A stretch of 64,000 nucleotides of DNA from an uncultured Muribaculaceae bacterium (GTDB lineage Bacteria > Bacteroidota > Bacteroidia > Bacteroidales > Muribaculaceae): assembly GCA_910577355.1 (NCBI GenBank), contig CAJTMY010000006.1, positions 1 through 64,000 of the forward strand, in the 5' to 3' direction. Under the pieces are notes generated by a model. That model searched no databases and was not told the origin of the DNA. It worked only from the letters and a program-made list of their open reading frames with translations. Both the position numbers and the translations under genes were made by a program. Shown one piece after another: positions 44,001 through 53,591 of this stretch; position 1 is the first letter of the stretch, and each line of letters starts with the position of its first letter.

Positions 44001-46528
44001 TCGATTTCAAGATACTCTCGATAGTCCGCCCGCAATTCATTTACAGCGGTTCGGCAATATACGACATGGGAGGTATAAAATACCGCAAGCTTATGGCACG
44101 CTCGGCAAACAGTGCCGGAGTCGAGATGATGGACTACGCCGCTCCCGTACTTGAGGAATCTGTGGTAACCGCCTATGGCTCGTCTGCCAAACCGATGCTC
44201 ACAGGAAGCACACCCGGTATCGCGAACAGCAGAATGGCGAAAGCCGAGGCTGTGGAAGAAGCGGAAGAGAGCGCAGACGAGGATATAGCAGAAGGCGCCG
44301 CTCTGGAAGAGGACAAATTCGACTTCCGTGCAGCTGAGACATTGCAGGCGTTCTGGAAACCGGAGGTAAACATCAACGAGGATGGTATCGCTACCATCAG
44401 TTTTGACGTACCGAACGCCATCGGAGCATGGACTTTCAAGGCCGCCGCATGGACTCACGATTGCCGCGCCACCGACATGGCCGCAACACTCACAGCCTCC
44501 AAGCCGATGATGGTGCAGCCCAACCTGCCACGCTTCCTGCGACAAGGCGACGAGGCTCAGGTGCTTGCCACACTATATAATAATACCGACTCGACACTTG
44601 TGGTAAATACTGTAATTGAGATATTCGATCCCGTCGAAAATTCGGTGATATCCACATCGGCGGCCGTAGATACAATATCCGCCGGCGCACAGACTGTCGT
44701 ACAGGTGACAATCAATGGGATATACGACATGTCGCTGATAGGATATCGCGTGCGTTCAACCGCCAACGGCTTCACCGACGGCGAGCAGTCGCTGATTCCC
44801 ATACTCGAGGCATCGACTGTCGCCATAGATTCGCAGATATTCTATCTTACCGACTCGGATAAGGAATTCACCACCGAGATTCCGGCCGCAACAGACAACA
44901 AGGGGACTGTCGCACTGCAATACTGTCAGAATCCCGTGTGGGATGTCATAAAGACCCTTCCGGGGCTGTATGACAGCAAACCTACAAGCTCCACCGCAGC
45001 CGCCGCATCGGCCTACGCCGCATTCACCTCACGCGGACTGTATAAGGCATTCCCCGAGATACGTAAAGCTCTCGACCTGTGGCAAAGCACGCCCGAGGAC
45101 TCGGATCTTATGAGCAAGCTGTATAAAAATGAGGATATCAAACTGGCCGCACTTGCACGCACACCATTTGTAGGAGCGGCAAATGCCAACACCGAGCAGA
45201 TGGAACGCCTTGCTCTCACCTTCGATCCGAAAGTAATCGAACGCACCGCAAATACCGCCATATCGCGCCTCGAAGCATTGCAAAACGCCGACGGCGGTTT
45301 TGCCTGGGGCGATTGGACACGCTATTCTTCGGAATGGGCAACTTCGAGCGTACTTTCCTCGCTCGGGCGACTCAACCGCCTCGGCTATTATCCCGCCGAC
45401 AACAGCCGTCTCGACCGCATCATCGACAAAGCCTTCACATATATCGAATCGAGAATCACCGGCGAGGAATCCGCATCGAGCTATGCTTATCTCTACAGCC
45501 TGTATCCTGGAAGAAAAGCCGGCAGCATCAAGGTTCAGAAGCTGATCGACCGTGCCGTGCAGCAGGCCGTGGCCGGATGGAAAAAATACTCGACATCCGA
45601 AAAAGTCCGCGCCGCATTAATGCTCCACAATCTCGGCAACAGCGCCGTAGCATCCGAGATAATGCGCTCGGTGGCACAGTTTGCCGTAGCCGACGGCAAG
45701 CAGGGCATATCGTTCCCATCCGTCTCCTACGTGGATGCCTATGCATCAATTCTCGAAGCATTCGCCACAATCGATCCACAGTCCGACCTTATCGACGGCA
45801 TGAAGCAGTGGCTTATACTTCGTACACAGGTCACATCCGACATGGGCAGCTGGGATCCTCTCCCCCTCGCCGCAGCATTTATCGCCACAGGCAGCCGATG
45901 GACTTCATTGCCCGATACATGCACTGCCAATGTGACAGTAGACGGCACAGCCCTCGACATAACCAAGGTGGAAGCGCTCACGGGCAGCTACTCCCTGCGT
46001 CTGCCCTCGGCACGTGAGACCCGCACTGTCACATTCACACGCCCCGCCGGAGCGCCTGTATCATACGGCTCGGTAGTGTCAATATCGGCGCAGCCGCTCG
46101 ACAAGGTTAAGGCAGCCTCGAGCCGCTACCTGTCGATTGACAAGCGCTATCTTGTACAGCGCGACGGCAAGTGGGTGGAGACCGAGTCATTCGGTCTCGG
46201 CGACCGCGTACAGGTGCAGCTTATAATAAAAGCCGACCGCGACATGCAGTATATCACTGTACGCGATGACCGCCCGGCGTCATTCCAACCCGTCGAACAG
46301 ATGCCCGGATGGGTATACAGCGGCAACCTCGGCGCATATCGCGAGAATTCCGACACACGCACCAATCTGTTTGTCGACTATCTGCCCAAAGGCACATACT
46401 ACCTCACATACGAAATGACAGCGGCGCTCGCAGGCACATTCGCCTCGGGCACCGCCACAATCCAGAGCCAATACGCTCCCGAATTCACAGCCCGCTCATC
46501 GGCGAGCCGCATTTCGGTGAACAAATAA
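41030..46528 (+). CDS. alpha-2-macroglobulin-like protein without thioester
   Basis: 1832 residues from the ATG at 41030, which gives a signal peptide (MNRILILLLAVITGFTYAKA). Macroglobulin-type beta domains, with TGAIFIDRPAYHPGDTVRW (MG2-like) at about residue 500, a bait-like variable region near residue 1050-1110, and the A2M domain (FWKPEVNINEDGIATISFDVPN, AIGAWTFKA). The thioester region reads TLPGLYDSKPTSSTAAA; the usual CxEQ motif is absent. It is followed by an alpha/alpha toroid (ADGGFAWGDW) and a receptor-like end. Likely periplasmic or surface protease trap or scaffold. VVTAYGSS resembles a TonB box. It ends 2 bp before folB, convergent. Confidence 0.85.
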   Translation: MNRILILLLAVITGFTYAKADFDKPDFAYPATVITDADSVLHHATGTERIKAVMQIVEAKSLVSPDSLMAMPAFIDRMAAGERNTDLRGLLLLYEADVLNRYYDNVRFKVDRLDAPATPLSADISEWTGKQLRTRVAELCDSAITILGSYMGRKLEGYADIISCPKESKPFFPTLGDFVYAQTAALCGHSGVSYRDTAMEACLPGTPSWAWWLCNSDISSKDILDYYYKYPDGITGGYLLLRAFTTPDATLYRYNDKKNAPEAVKVIQKYLNANPGGMLDEYLTSLIAKYTVPWLDYNFPAQAVPGKPIEVVLKHGYTGRITIEAYKIDNLWASPNARTASKVKSSSIDCNRSSAYAEDTVRLDLPTGNYELRAYADGTPRNTSRYYTCNLTVTPWLPLVASQDGKANRNLTALVDFTSGVPAAGVKTAFVASGKLQATASGTTGADGFVEFNLPAGGNYRRYYSKYTDAKGNSVYFNNLRANGRAGRQSEFTTGAIFIDRPAYHPGDTVRWSFVAVVKDPEKHTSRLASERRFSVRFLDANYQNFDTVKVVTDRFGRASGATAMPADRLTGRYFIQILDNDNTFASTSLMVSDFRPPVFQIDSIGVKREGNVFNITGRAMTYSGVAVDAAKIDIDIQSRPIYLRGFDDFEAVDQSYTVTTGLNGFFSLDIPADTLPHGMYICNITATDVAANTATASATFRSGKPYAIFSTINDETAFNTDSIVEAAVYAYGNGDSRATLNAVWKLTDNNKREHSGTCTITPRGTAFDWHDIPAGSYSLDIFTADNAMADTCSIDRICLYSVDKNSVPADVMLLLPENSFRYDGSSPISITVGHGSNGYIYAMGFYPDGTPVKIARDIKAGFGKIEIPIHNGEAPNISIFAIKDGKVKSEEIDFIKYNPTEKLTLKGESWRDNIVPGTPERWTLRLSDGNGTPVSGTMVATMYNHALDALTSFNWPNGLATLLRAPQASNYVSFDIESAYNNYRHLQGNFDFKILSIVRPQFIYSGSAIYDMGGIKYRKLMARSANSAGVEMMDYAAPVLEESVVTAYGSSAKPMLTGSTPGIANSRMAKAEAVEEAEESADEDIAEGAALEEDKFDFRAAETLQAFWKPEVNINEDGIATISFDVPNAIGAWTFKAAAWTHDCRATDMAATLTASKPMMVQPNLPRFLRQGDEAQVLATLYNNTDSTLVVNTVIEIFDPVENSVISTSAAVDTISAGAQTVVQVTINGIYDMSLIGYRVRSTANGFTDGEQSLIPILEASTVAIDSQIFYLTDSDKEFTTEIPAATDNKGTVALQYCQNPVWDVIKTLPGLYDSKPTSSTAAAASAYAAFTSRGLYKAFPEIRKALDLWQSTPEDSDLMSKLYKNEDIKLAALARTPFVGAANANTEQMERLALTFDPKVIERTANTAISRLEALQNADGGFAWGDWTRYSSEWATSSVLSSLGRLNRLGYYPADNSRLDRIIDKAFTYIESRITGEESASSYAYLYSLYPGRKAGSIKVQKLIDRAVQQAVAGWKKYSTSEKVRAALMLHNLGNSAVASEIMRSVAQFAVADGKQGISFPSVSYVDAYASILEAFATIDPQSDLIDGMKQWLILRTQVTSDMGSWDPLPLAAAFIATGSRWTSLPDTCTANVTVDGTALDITKVEALTGSYSLRLPSARETRTVTFTRPAGAPVSYGSVVSISAQPLDKVKAASSRYLSIDKRYLVQRDGKWVETESFGLGDRVQVQLIIKADRDMQYITVRDDRPASFQPVEQMPGWVYSGNLGAYRENSDTRTNLFVDYLPKGTYYLTYEMTAALAGTFASGTATIQSQYAPEFTARSSASRISVNK

Positions 46529-46530
46529 TT

Positions 46531-46884
46531 CTACCAATCCAAGGTAACGCCTACCGACGTTACCGGTATCGTAAAGGGAGGATGCAGTTTCAATACTGTT
46601 ATCCTCCCTCCTTCTATGGTGGGCCAACGGGCAAGCAGAGCATCGCGTATACGCCATGCTGCCGCCTCAAGCAAACCGCACGGAACGGTCATGACACGGC
46701 TCACGATATCTGTCGCCTCGGCATAATTGACGGTAAGTGCCACATCATCATGCACGGCTGCCTCGGCGAAGTCATAGTCGAGCCGCAACGACACCTCAAA
46801 TTTATTGCCAACCACGCGCTCCTGAGTGAGCACGCCGTGGTTGGTAAATATTTTCAGTCCGTTTATTTCGATCGAAGTTTTCAT
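46531..46884 (-). CDS. folB: dihydroneopterin aldolase
   Basis: 117 residues. IEINGLKIFTNHGVLTQERVVGNKFEVSLRL at the start and a VALTVNYAEATDIV segment are typical of FolB; the catalytic Glu and Lys are in ERVVGN and VLKLHPPF. It converts dihydroneopterin in folate synthesis. It overlaps rnr by 4 bp. Confidence 0.93.
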   Translation of the reverse strand: MKTSIEINGLKIFTNHGVLTQERVVGNKFEVSLRLDYDFAEAAVHDDVALTVNYAEATDIVSRVMTVPCGLLEAAAWRIRDALLARWPTIEGGRITVLKLHPPFTIPVTSVGVTLDW

Positions 46885-49136
46885 TTGCGGGATTTTTTCG
46901 ACAGGCGGCGCGAGCCTTTGGCCTTCGACTTCTGTTTCTGCTTGGCCTGGCGGGCAGCCTGCGGCGTGGATCCGAGGCTTGCGAGAGTACGCGGCGGGTT
47001 CTTCTCGTCGACTATCACAAAATCGAGCTGCTTGCGGTCGAGATTACACCGGGCCACCTGCACTTTTATCTGATCGCCAAGACGATAGCGGTTGTTGTGG
47101 CGGCGCCCAACGAGACAATAGTTCTTCTCGTCGAAGTCATAATAGTCGTCGGCAAGATCGCGCACGGGTACCAGTCCCTCGCACTTGTTGTCGTCAAGTT
47201 CCACATACAACCCCCATTCGGTCACGCCCGATATCATGCCGGTATATACTTCGCCGAGATGGTCGTTCATATATTCCACCTGCTTGTACTTTATGGATGC
47301 ACGTTCGGCATTGGCGGCAAGCTGTTCCTGATCGGAGGAGTGCTTGCACTGCTCTTCAAGCTTGTCGAGCGACACGCTGCGGCCGCCTTTGAGATAGCGC
47401 TCGAGCAGGCGGTGAACCATCATGTCGGGATATCGGCGGATAGGCGATGTAAAATGGGTGTAATAGTCGAATCCGAGACCGTAATGGCCTATATTGGTAG
47501 TGGTATAGATAGCCTTGGCCATAGAGCGTATGGCAAGTGTCGACAGAAAGTTTTCCTCGCCTTTGCCCTTGACATCGACAAGCATTTTGTTGATTGACTT
47601 GTTGACATCGCGCGGAGTGCCGGTAGTGCGCAGCTTATAGCCGAAAGTCTTGGAAAGCGCGGCGAGATCCTGAAGCTTGCCGGGGTCGGGCATATCATGC
47701 ACACGGTATACAAATGCCTTGGGCTTTTTCTTGCCGGCGGCCTTACCTACAAAAGTGGCCACAGTACGGTTGGCAAGCAGCATGAATTCCTCTATAAGCT
47801 TGTTGGCGTCTTTCGACTCCTTGAAATATACACCGGTGGGATGGCCGTTCTCGTCGATGTCAAACCGCACTTCCATACGGTCGAAGTCCACCGAACCGTT
47901 CTCATAACGTTCCTTGCGCAGTATCTTAGCCAACCGGTCGAGGGTCAGGATCTCTTCGGCATAGTCGCCTTTGCCCGTCTCGATTATATCCTGTGCCTCC
48001 TCGTACGTGAACCGGCGGTTGGATCGTGTCACTGTGCGGCATATCTTGGTGCCGAGCACCTTGCCACGGCTGTCCATCTCGAATATTGTCGAGAAAGTGA
48101 GCTTGTCCTCATCGGGCCGCAACGAGCATATACCGTTTGACAGGTGCTCGGGCAGCATCGGCACAACGCGGTCGACAAGATACACCGACGTGGCGCGATC
48201 CTCGGCCTCGCGATCTATTATCGTGTCGGGACGCACGTAGTGTGTCACATCGGCGATATGGACACCTATCTCATAATTGCCGTTCGGCAGGGTACGTATC
48301 GACAGCGCGTCATCAAAGTCCTTCGCATCCTTGGGATCGATGGTAAAGGTGGTGACATCGCGCATGTCAAGGCGCCGGGCCGCCTCCTCATCGGTTATAC
48401 CCGCGTCTATGCGGGCAGCCGCCTTCTCCACGGCGGCAGGATATTTGTAAGGCAAGCCGAATTCGGCCAATATCGCATGTATCTCGGCATTGTTTTCGCC
48501 GGCCTTGCCGAGGATATCCACAACCTCGCCGCGCGGGCTGGTGGCATCATCGCGCCAATCGGTGATTCGCACCACAGCCTTGTCGCCGGTAGTGCCGCCT
48601 TTAAGCTTGGAACCGGGGATTATTATATCGGTGGCCAGATACTTGGAATCGGGGGTGAGAGTGGCAAAATGCTTTTCCACTCGCAGTACACCTATAAAAG
48701 TCTGATCCTTCTTCTCAATTATTTCGGTAACGATAGCCTCCGGCTCGCGGCCTTTCACACGGGCTGCGATAGTCACCTGCACACGGTCGCCGTTGAGGGC
48801 GTGCATAGAGTTGCGTTCGGCAACGAATATAGGTTGTTCGTCTCCATCGGTTATGACCGAGTTCTTGCCGTTGCGCAGACGAACAAATGTACCCGTTGCA
48901 GTAACATTGTGTTCCGGAGTCTTGTACTTTCCAGGAGCCACCTCTATAAGGTCTCCGTCAAATGCAAGCTCGGCCAGATAAAGAGCCACCGCTCGGTGGT
49001 GCGTCGGATTCTGTATGCCGATAGCGGCGGATACCTGCTTGTAGTTGAATGTCCTGGAGGCCGGAGTTGCTATATATAGGTCGACAGCCTTGCGTATAGC
49101 AAGCGTGTCGGCTGTTGATTTCTTGGTCTTTGCCAT
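46881..49136 (-). CDS. rnr: ribonuclease R
   Basis: 751 residues. An N-terminal winged helix, cold-shock domains, an RNB domain with TIDPKDAKDFDDALSI (catalytic Asp cluster), HIADVTHYVRPDTIID and YTHFTSPIRRYPDMMVHRLL, then an S1 domain and a basic C-terminus (KQKQKSKAKGSRRLSKKSRK). A 3'-5' exoribonuclease acting on structured RNA. Operon with folB. Confidence 0.96.
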   Translation of the reverse strand: MAKTKKSTADTLAIRKAVDLYIATPASRTFNYKQVSAAIGIQNPTHHRAVALYLAELAFDGDLIEVAPGKYKTPEHNVTATGTFVRLRNGKNSVITDGDEQPIFVAERNSMHALNGDRVQVTIAARVKGREPEAIVTEIIEKKDQTFIGVLRVEKHFATLTPDSKYLATDIIIPGSKLKGGTTGDKAVVRITDWRDDATSPRGEVVDILGKAGENNAEIHAILAEFGLPYKYPAAVEKAAARIDAGITDEEAARRLDMRDVTTFTIDPKDAKDFDDALSIRTLPNGNYEIGVHIADVTHYVRPDTIIDREAEDRATSVYLVDRVVPMLPEHLSNGICSLRPDEDKLTFSTIFEMDSRGKVLGTKICRTVTRSNRRFTYEEAQDIIETGKGDYAEEILTLDRLAKILRKERYENGSVDFDRMEVRFDIDENGHPTGVYFKESKDANKLIEEFMLLANRTVATFVGKAAGKKKPKAFVYRVHDMPDPGKLQDLAALSKTFGYKLRTTGTPRDVNKSINKMLVDVKGKGEENFLSTLAIRSMAKAIYTTTNIGHYGLGFDYYTHFTSPIRRYPDMMVHRLLERYLKGGRSVSLDKLEEQCKHSSDQEQLAANAERASIKYKQVEYMNDHLGEVYTGMISGVTEWGLYVELDDNKCEGLVPVRDLADDYYDFDEKNYCLVGRRHNNRYRLGDQIKVQVARCNLDRKQLDFVIVDEKNPPRTLASLGSTPQAARQAKQKQKSKAKGSRRLSKKSRK

Positions 49137-49291
49137 ATATGTGCTTATGTTTTTCTAAAAACGCTGTACAAAGATAGTTAATTTGCATTTATAAACCTAA
49201 CAAGTATGTCGAAAAATATGTTTTACGGCACCCTTGGTATATTCATGGCAAAAATATTGCAGAAAAATTTCTTTTATAAAAATAAATGGCC

Positions 49292-49299
49292 TAAATTTG
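49292..49299 (+). promoter_or_regulatory. promoter -7 element for the carboxyltransferase gene
   Basis: TAAATTTG matches TAnnTTTG. TTTC at 49268-49271, 20 bp upstream, is a weak -33. The gene starts 49 bp downstream. Confidence 0.5.
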
Positions 49300-49347
49300 C
49301 AGCAGAACATAAACAACGAGAAACTACCCTCAAAAACCTGATAATTT

Positions 49348-51210
49348 ATGACACGTAAGCTCAAAATCCGCGACCTCACACTTCGCGACGGCCAGCAGTC
49401 GCTGTTCGCAACACGTCTGCCTCAGGCCGAAATCGACAAGCTCCTCCCCTACTACGAAAACGCAGGCTTCTATATAATGGAAGTATGGGGCGGTGCCGTG
49501 CCCGACTCTGTAATGCGTTACCTCGACGAGTCGCCCTGGAACCGTCTCCGCTCGGTATCCAAGGCTATGAAAGGTAAATCCCTGCTTTCAGCTCTGTCGC
49601 GCGGCCGCAACCTCTTTGGCTACGTGCCCTACCCCGACTATGTTCTGCGTGGCTTCTATGAAGAAGCTATCAAGAACGGACTCAACGTGATGCGTATCTT
49701 CGACGCCCTCAACGACATCGACAATGTGAAGGAATCCATAAAGATGATCAACGAGCTCGGCGGTATAGCCGACGGCGCAGTATGCTATACGGTCGATCCC
49801 AAAGCCCTGGAAGCTCCCAAACCCGGATTCTTCGCCCGCCTGTTCGGTAAGAAAGCGGAAGAGCCCGAGATGATCTTCACCGACGAATACTTTGTAGAGA
49901 AAGCAAAGGAAATGGAACGCCTCGGCGCCAAGATCATCACACTAAAAGACATGGCCGGACTGGTAAGCCCCTCGCGCGCCGCATCCATCATATCCAAGCT
50001 CAAAGCCAATGTCAAGGTGCCCGTCGACTTCCACACCCACTGCACCCCCGGCTACGGCCTCGCATCGTCGATCATGGCCATCCTCAACGGTGTTGACATC
50101 CTCGACACCAACATATGGTGGTTTGGCGGCGGCTCGGCAGCTCCCGCCATCGAGCTCGTATACGTATTCGCTCAGAAACTCGGCGTAGAACTCGAATGCA
50201 ACATGGAAGCAGTAGGCGAGATCCGCGACCACCTGCTCGAAGCCCGCAAGGTACTTGCTCCGTTCGACCTCAACAAGGACAAGATGCCGCGTCCTTTCAA
50301 TCCGCTAAAGGACAAGCTGCCCGCCGAGGTTGAGGCTCAGGTCGACCGCGCTATCGCCGCCGCCAAGGCCGGCAACGAGGAGGAACTTCTCGACGCATGC
50401 CACAAGGTTGAGGAATACTTCGGCTTCCCCAAGCCCAACGAGCTCGTGAAGCATGCCGAAGTTCCCGGCGGCATGTACTCCAACATGGTGGCTCAGCTCA
50501 AAGCCCTGCACGCCGAGGATCTTCTCAACGACGCAATGGCTCTAATACCCATGGTACGCCGCGACGCAGGCCTCGTGCCCCTCGTTACCCCCACCTCACA
50601 GATCGTAGGCGCACAGGCTGTCAACGTTGCACTCGACCGCAAGAAAGGCAAGCCCGACTATTCCAACTGCTCCAACCAGTTCATCTCGCTCGTCAAAGGC
50701 GAATACGGCCACACACCGGTAGCTATCAACCCCGACTTCCGCGCCAAGATCACAGGCAGCCCCGTCGAAAAGCCTTATGACGTAAGCACATATAAAGCAC
50801 CTGAAAACCCCGTGATCGAGGAACTCGGAGTGAAACTCGCATCAAACGGCGAGGAAGAACTGCTGCTCGCACTTCTGCCCACTGTGGCCAACGGATTCCT
50901 GAAACGCCGCCGCCAGGAAGAGGCTGCCGCAAAAGCTCCCGCCAAGGAGGAAGTCAAAGAGGAGAAGGCCACAAGCGCAGCTGCCGCACCCGTCACCGGT
51001 CCCACACTCAAGGCTCCCATGGGCGGCCGCGTGGTTGAAATAAAGGTGAAGCCCGGACAGGAAGTGAAGAAGGGCGATGTGCTCATGGTATACGAGGCAA
51101 TGAAGATGGAGAACGACATCAACGCCGAAGCCGCAGGTACCGTAAAACGGATCTTCGTGGCACCCGATCAGGTAGTCGGCACAGACGACCTCCTCATCGA
51201 ATTCGAATAA
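49348..51210 (+). CDS. biotin-dependent carboxyltransferase (pyruvate carboxylase B / oxaloacetate decarboxylase alpha-like)
   Basis: 620 residues. HMG-CoA-lyase-like barrel with RDLTLRDGQQSLFATR, MEVWGGAVPDSVMRYL, metal-binding DFHTHCTPGY, then a PYC_OADA domain, an Ala/Pro/Glu linker (about residue 525-555) and a biotinyl domain with the attachment lysine in YEAMKMEN. It transfers carboxyl groups between biotin and pyruvate/oxaloacetate. It stands alone here, so the partner subunits are elsewhere, and which of the two enzymes it serves is not decided. Confidence 0.92.
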   Translation: MTRKLKIRDLTLRDGQQSLFATRLPQAEIDKLLPYYENAGFYIMEVWGGAVPDSVMRYLDESPWNRLRSVSKAMKGKSLLSALSRGRNLFGYVPYPDYVLRGFYEEAIKNGLNVMRIFDALNDIDNVKESIKMINELGGIADGAVCYTVDPKALEAPKPGFFARLFGKKAEEPEMIFTDEYFVEKAKEMERLGAKIITLKDMAGLVSPSRAASIISKLKANVKVPVDFHTHCTPGYGLASSIMAILNGVDILDTNIWWFGGGSAAPAIELVYVFAQKLGVELECNMEAVGEIRDHLLEARKVLAPFDLNKDKMPRPFNPLKDKLPAEVEAQVDRAIAAAKAGNEEELLDACHKVEEYFGFPKPNELVKHAEVPGGMYSNMVAQLKALHAEDLLNDAMALIPMVRRDAGLVPLVTPTSQIVGAQAVNVALDRKKGKPDYSNCSNQFISLVKGEYGHTPVAINPDFRAKITGSPVEKPYDVSTYKAPENPVIEELGVKLASNGEEELLLALLPTVANGFLKRRRQEEAAAKAPAKEEVKEEKATSAAAAPVTGPTLKAPMGGRVVEIKVKPGQEVKKGDVLMVYEAMKMENDINAEAAGTVKRIFVAPDQVVGTDDLLIEFE

Positions 51211-51227
51211 TCCACAACATACCCAAA

Positions 51228-51273
51228 CAATAAGAATAACGGGGCGCCAAACGGCGCCCCGTTATTCTTATTG
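51228..51273. terminator. 21-bp perfect bidirectional terminator
   Basis: Arms 51228-51248 and 51253-51273 are perfectly complementary, with a 4-nt loop AAAC and a GGGGCGCC core. It lies between the convergent carboxyltransferase and C10 protease genes. Confidence 0.95.
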
Positions 51274-51289
51274 GGACATTGATTGTGAA

Positions 51290-53512
51290 TCAAAGCCTGA
51301 TGCGCCGGCCATTCACAATATATATACCGGAAGGAAGCTCGCCCAAACGCGAACGCTCAACATGATCTAACAGCAAAATGCCCTGCATATTGTAGACCGT
51401 AACAGTGGTATCCTCCTCATCACCAATAACTTCATCACCAATACCGGCCGAAGGAGCATCATCAACGATATCGGCCACAAGATTCCATGGATAAGCCGCT
51501 TCATACAACTGTTTCAAGCCGGAAGGCACATGAAGTGTCACTTTTGATGTGCTTGTGGCCAGGAAGTCGGGCTGATCCTTCCATCCGAATATCTGGTCGC
51601 ACACCAATGGCGAATCCCAATGCACATAAATATCCTTCAAGCCGTTGACGTATAATCCGAGATCCTCAATCGATTGCACGGATGCAGGTATATCGATCTT
51701 CCTGACCGATGCGCCGCCAAAAGCATACCATTTTATCTCTTTCAGACCTTCGGGCAATATAATGTCTGAGTTAAACTGCGTATTTACAAACGAATTAGAT
51801 CCTATTGTTGCCAGTTTTGATGCATTGGCAAACCGTAAATTCTCAAATTCAACATATGTAAACGCCATTTCCTCTATCGACTCTACATTCTCGCCGATAA
51901 GAAGATCCAGCTGCCCGGGATGCGATTCGAGAGCCTGCCGGCCAATGCTTGTAACAGGATATTTCTCACCGTTATATTCAACAAATGCCGGAATCTCAAA
52001 TATATTGAGCCCATATGACCCTGATGTCGTAAGAAATGATGTCAGCGATGCAGTTCCGTGATCCTCGGATACTGTATATACAAGATTGCCGACATACACC
52101 TTGCCGGCCGGTGCTATATTTGAATATAACCGCACACCGCCCTTGATATCGAGACGCACTAAATCCTGAGCTCCGTCTGCAAAATAAAATTCGCACCACT
52201 CATATGAATTTTCATCCCGGTACACAGGGAATATATCATATACTCCATCTTCCAGATCACCGGCATCATTCATACTCATATTCATATCTACCACACTGCC
52301 ACATATCGACACAGATTGCTGCGGGTATACAATCTGTTGCGTCGATGCATTCCTGTATGCCAGACCTATCGAACAATTCAGATCAGGGGCGCATGTGTAT
52401 AGCGTGCAGTTCAATGAAAAACTGCTGCCATTCCATACAAAACCGCGCTTCGACGCTCCGGTATGCACCGCCATACCGCCTTTGTCGGGCTGCACGCCAT
52501 ATTGAATGCTTGTCTCCAGATCGTCGGGCGAGAAAGCATCCACATCAAAAAATCCATTACCGTCACCACCCCATCCATAATTGAAGTGGAACATACCGTT
52601 CGCATCATAACCGTCGCATATATAAAAATGCATACCGGAAGAAAAGAAAACCGGACGCCCCTGCGCTATTTCACCGCGTATCACATCTTTGTAGACTGCA
52701 TCTTTCACATCGCGCTTCCATAGCCCACGCACACTTCTGTCATATCCGAAATGTTCTACAAGCGCGACAAGCGCATCGCCGCCTCCGCTTTGCTCAGGGC
52801 CATACTGCATGTCGACCGAATAGCCGGCATCGCGCATAAGGGTAGCGACAGCCGATTCACCGGCAGTAGGCGCATCGCCGCTTGGAATCATGTTGTAGAC
52901 AGGCGACATAAGATCCCAGTCATAAATCGATTTGCTGAAATCCACACTCAGCGTCCTGTCGTTCCACCGGTATGAATTCTCACCCGTGCCACGTTCAGGG
53001 TATTTATAGTAGCGCATCACCTGTGCCATACCGGTAGCGACACATCCGGTGGGACAATGACAGCCGTCGATCTCGGGTGTAAGAATATTAAACGGATAAT
53101 TCTGTGCCCATGCTATGTCGCCAAGGAGAGGCGCAACTTCAGACGGACGATCTGCCAAAGCTTTTTCACGGCGATCTTTCTTCAGACCCGACACCGGCTT
53201 CTTATAGTTATCCAGCAATGCCACCAGTGTCGGACTGACAGTCTGCCGCGAAAGCTGTCCCACAATATTATAACCGATAACAGGATTATCATCGTCGACA
53301 ACAGACACTATCACAAAACCGCCACCCGACATGTTGAATGCCATACAATCGGGATTACTACTCAAATCTATGCCGGTTGCCATGGCATTCCTCCCGCTCA
53401 CGCTTTTGAAAAAATCGCATGCGATGGAGGCCGCATGGCTGTTCGGAGCCGGCGAGGCCGACATGGTAAACGACGATGCCGCAAAAAATAAAATGATATT
53501 ACTGATTTTCAT
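51290..53512 (-). CDS. C10 family cysteine protease with BspA-like repeats
   Basis: 740 residues from the ATG at 53512, which gives a signal peptide (MKISNIILFFAASSFTMSA). Streptopain-like catalytic domain (about residue 20-400) with an inhibitory pro-part; catalytic Cys in PTGCVATGMAQ, His in SGMHFYICDGYD, and FHFNYGWGGDGNGFF. Two beta-rich regions follow, then BspA/LRR_5-type repeats (about 550-670; IGENVESIEEMAF, GLKEIKWYAFGGA) and a Por-secretion-like C-terminus (VYNMQGILLLD, SGIYIVNGRRI). Probably an exported protein of the cell surface. Confidence 0.9.
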   Translation of the reverse strand: MKISNIILFFAASSFTMSASPAPNSHAASIACDFFKSVSGRNAMATGIDLSSNPDCMAFNMSGGGFVIVSVVDDDNPVIGYNIVGQLSRQTVSPTLVALLDNYKKPVSGLKKDRREKALADRPSEVAPLLGDIAWAQNYPFNILTPEIDGCHCPTGCVATGMAQVMRYYKYPERGTGENSYRWNDRTLSVDFSKSIYDWDLMSPVYNMIPSGDAPTAGESAVATLMRDAGYSVDMQYGPEQSGGGDALVALVEHFGYDRSVRGLWKRDVKDAVYKDVIRGEIAQGRPVFFSSGMHFYICDGYDANGMFHFNYGWGGDGNGFFDVDAFSPDDLETSIQYGVQPDKGGMAVHTGASKRGFVWNGSSFSLNCTLYTCAPDLNCSIGLAYRNASTQQIVYPQQSVSICGSVVDMNMSMNDAGDLEDGVYDIFPVYRDENSYEWCEFYFADGAQDLVRLDIKGGVRLYSNIAPAGKVYVGNLVYTVSEDHGTASLTSFLTTSGSYGLNIFEIPAFVEYNGEKYPVTSIGRQALESHPGQLDLLIGENVESIEEMAFTYVEFENLRFANASKLATIGSNSFVNTQFNSDIILPEGLKEIKWYAFGGASVRKIDIPASVQSIEDLGLYVNGLKDIYVHWDSPLVCDQIFGWKDQPDFLATSTSKVTLHVPSGLKQLYEAAYPWNLVADIVDDAPSAGIGDEVIGDEEDTTVTVYNMQGILLLDHVERSRLGELPSGIYIVNGRRIRL

Positions 53513-53534
53513 GGTATTATTATACAAACAAAAA

Positions 53535-53578
53535 GGATTTTCATGCTTCCAGGCATTAGAATGGAAGCATGAAAATCC
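53535..53578 (-). terminator. ettA terminator, close to the C10 protease start
   Basis: Arms 53535-53551 and 53562-53578 are perfectly complementary over 17 bp. On the minus strand TTTTTGTTTG follows, a typical terminator tail. The C10 gene starts only 23 bp further on, so its promoter must overlap this structure or it depends on read-through. Confidence 0.88.
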
Positions 53579-53591
53579 GAAATATAAATTA

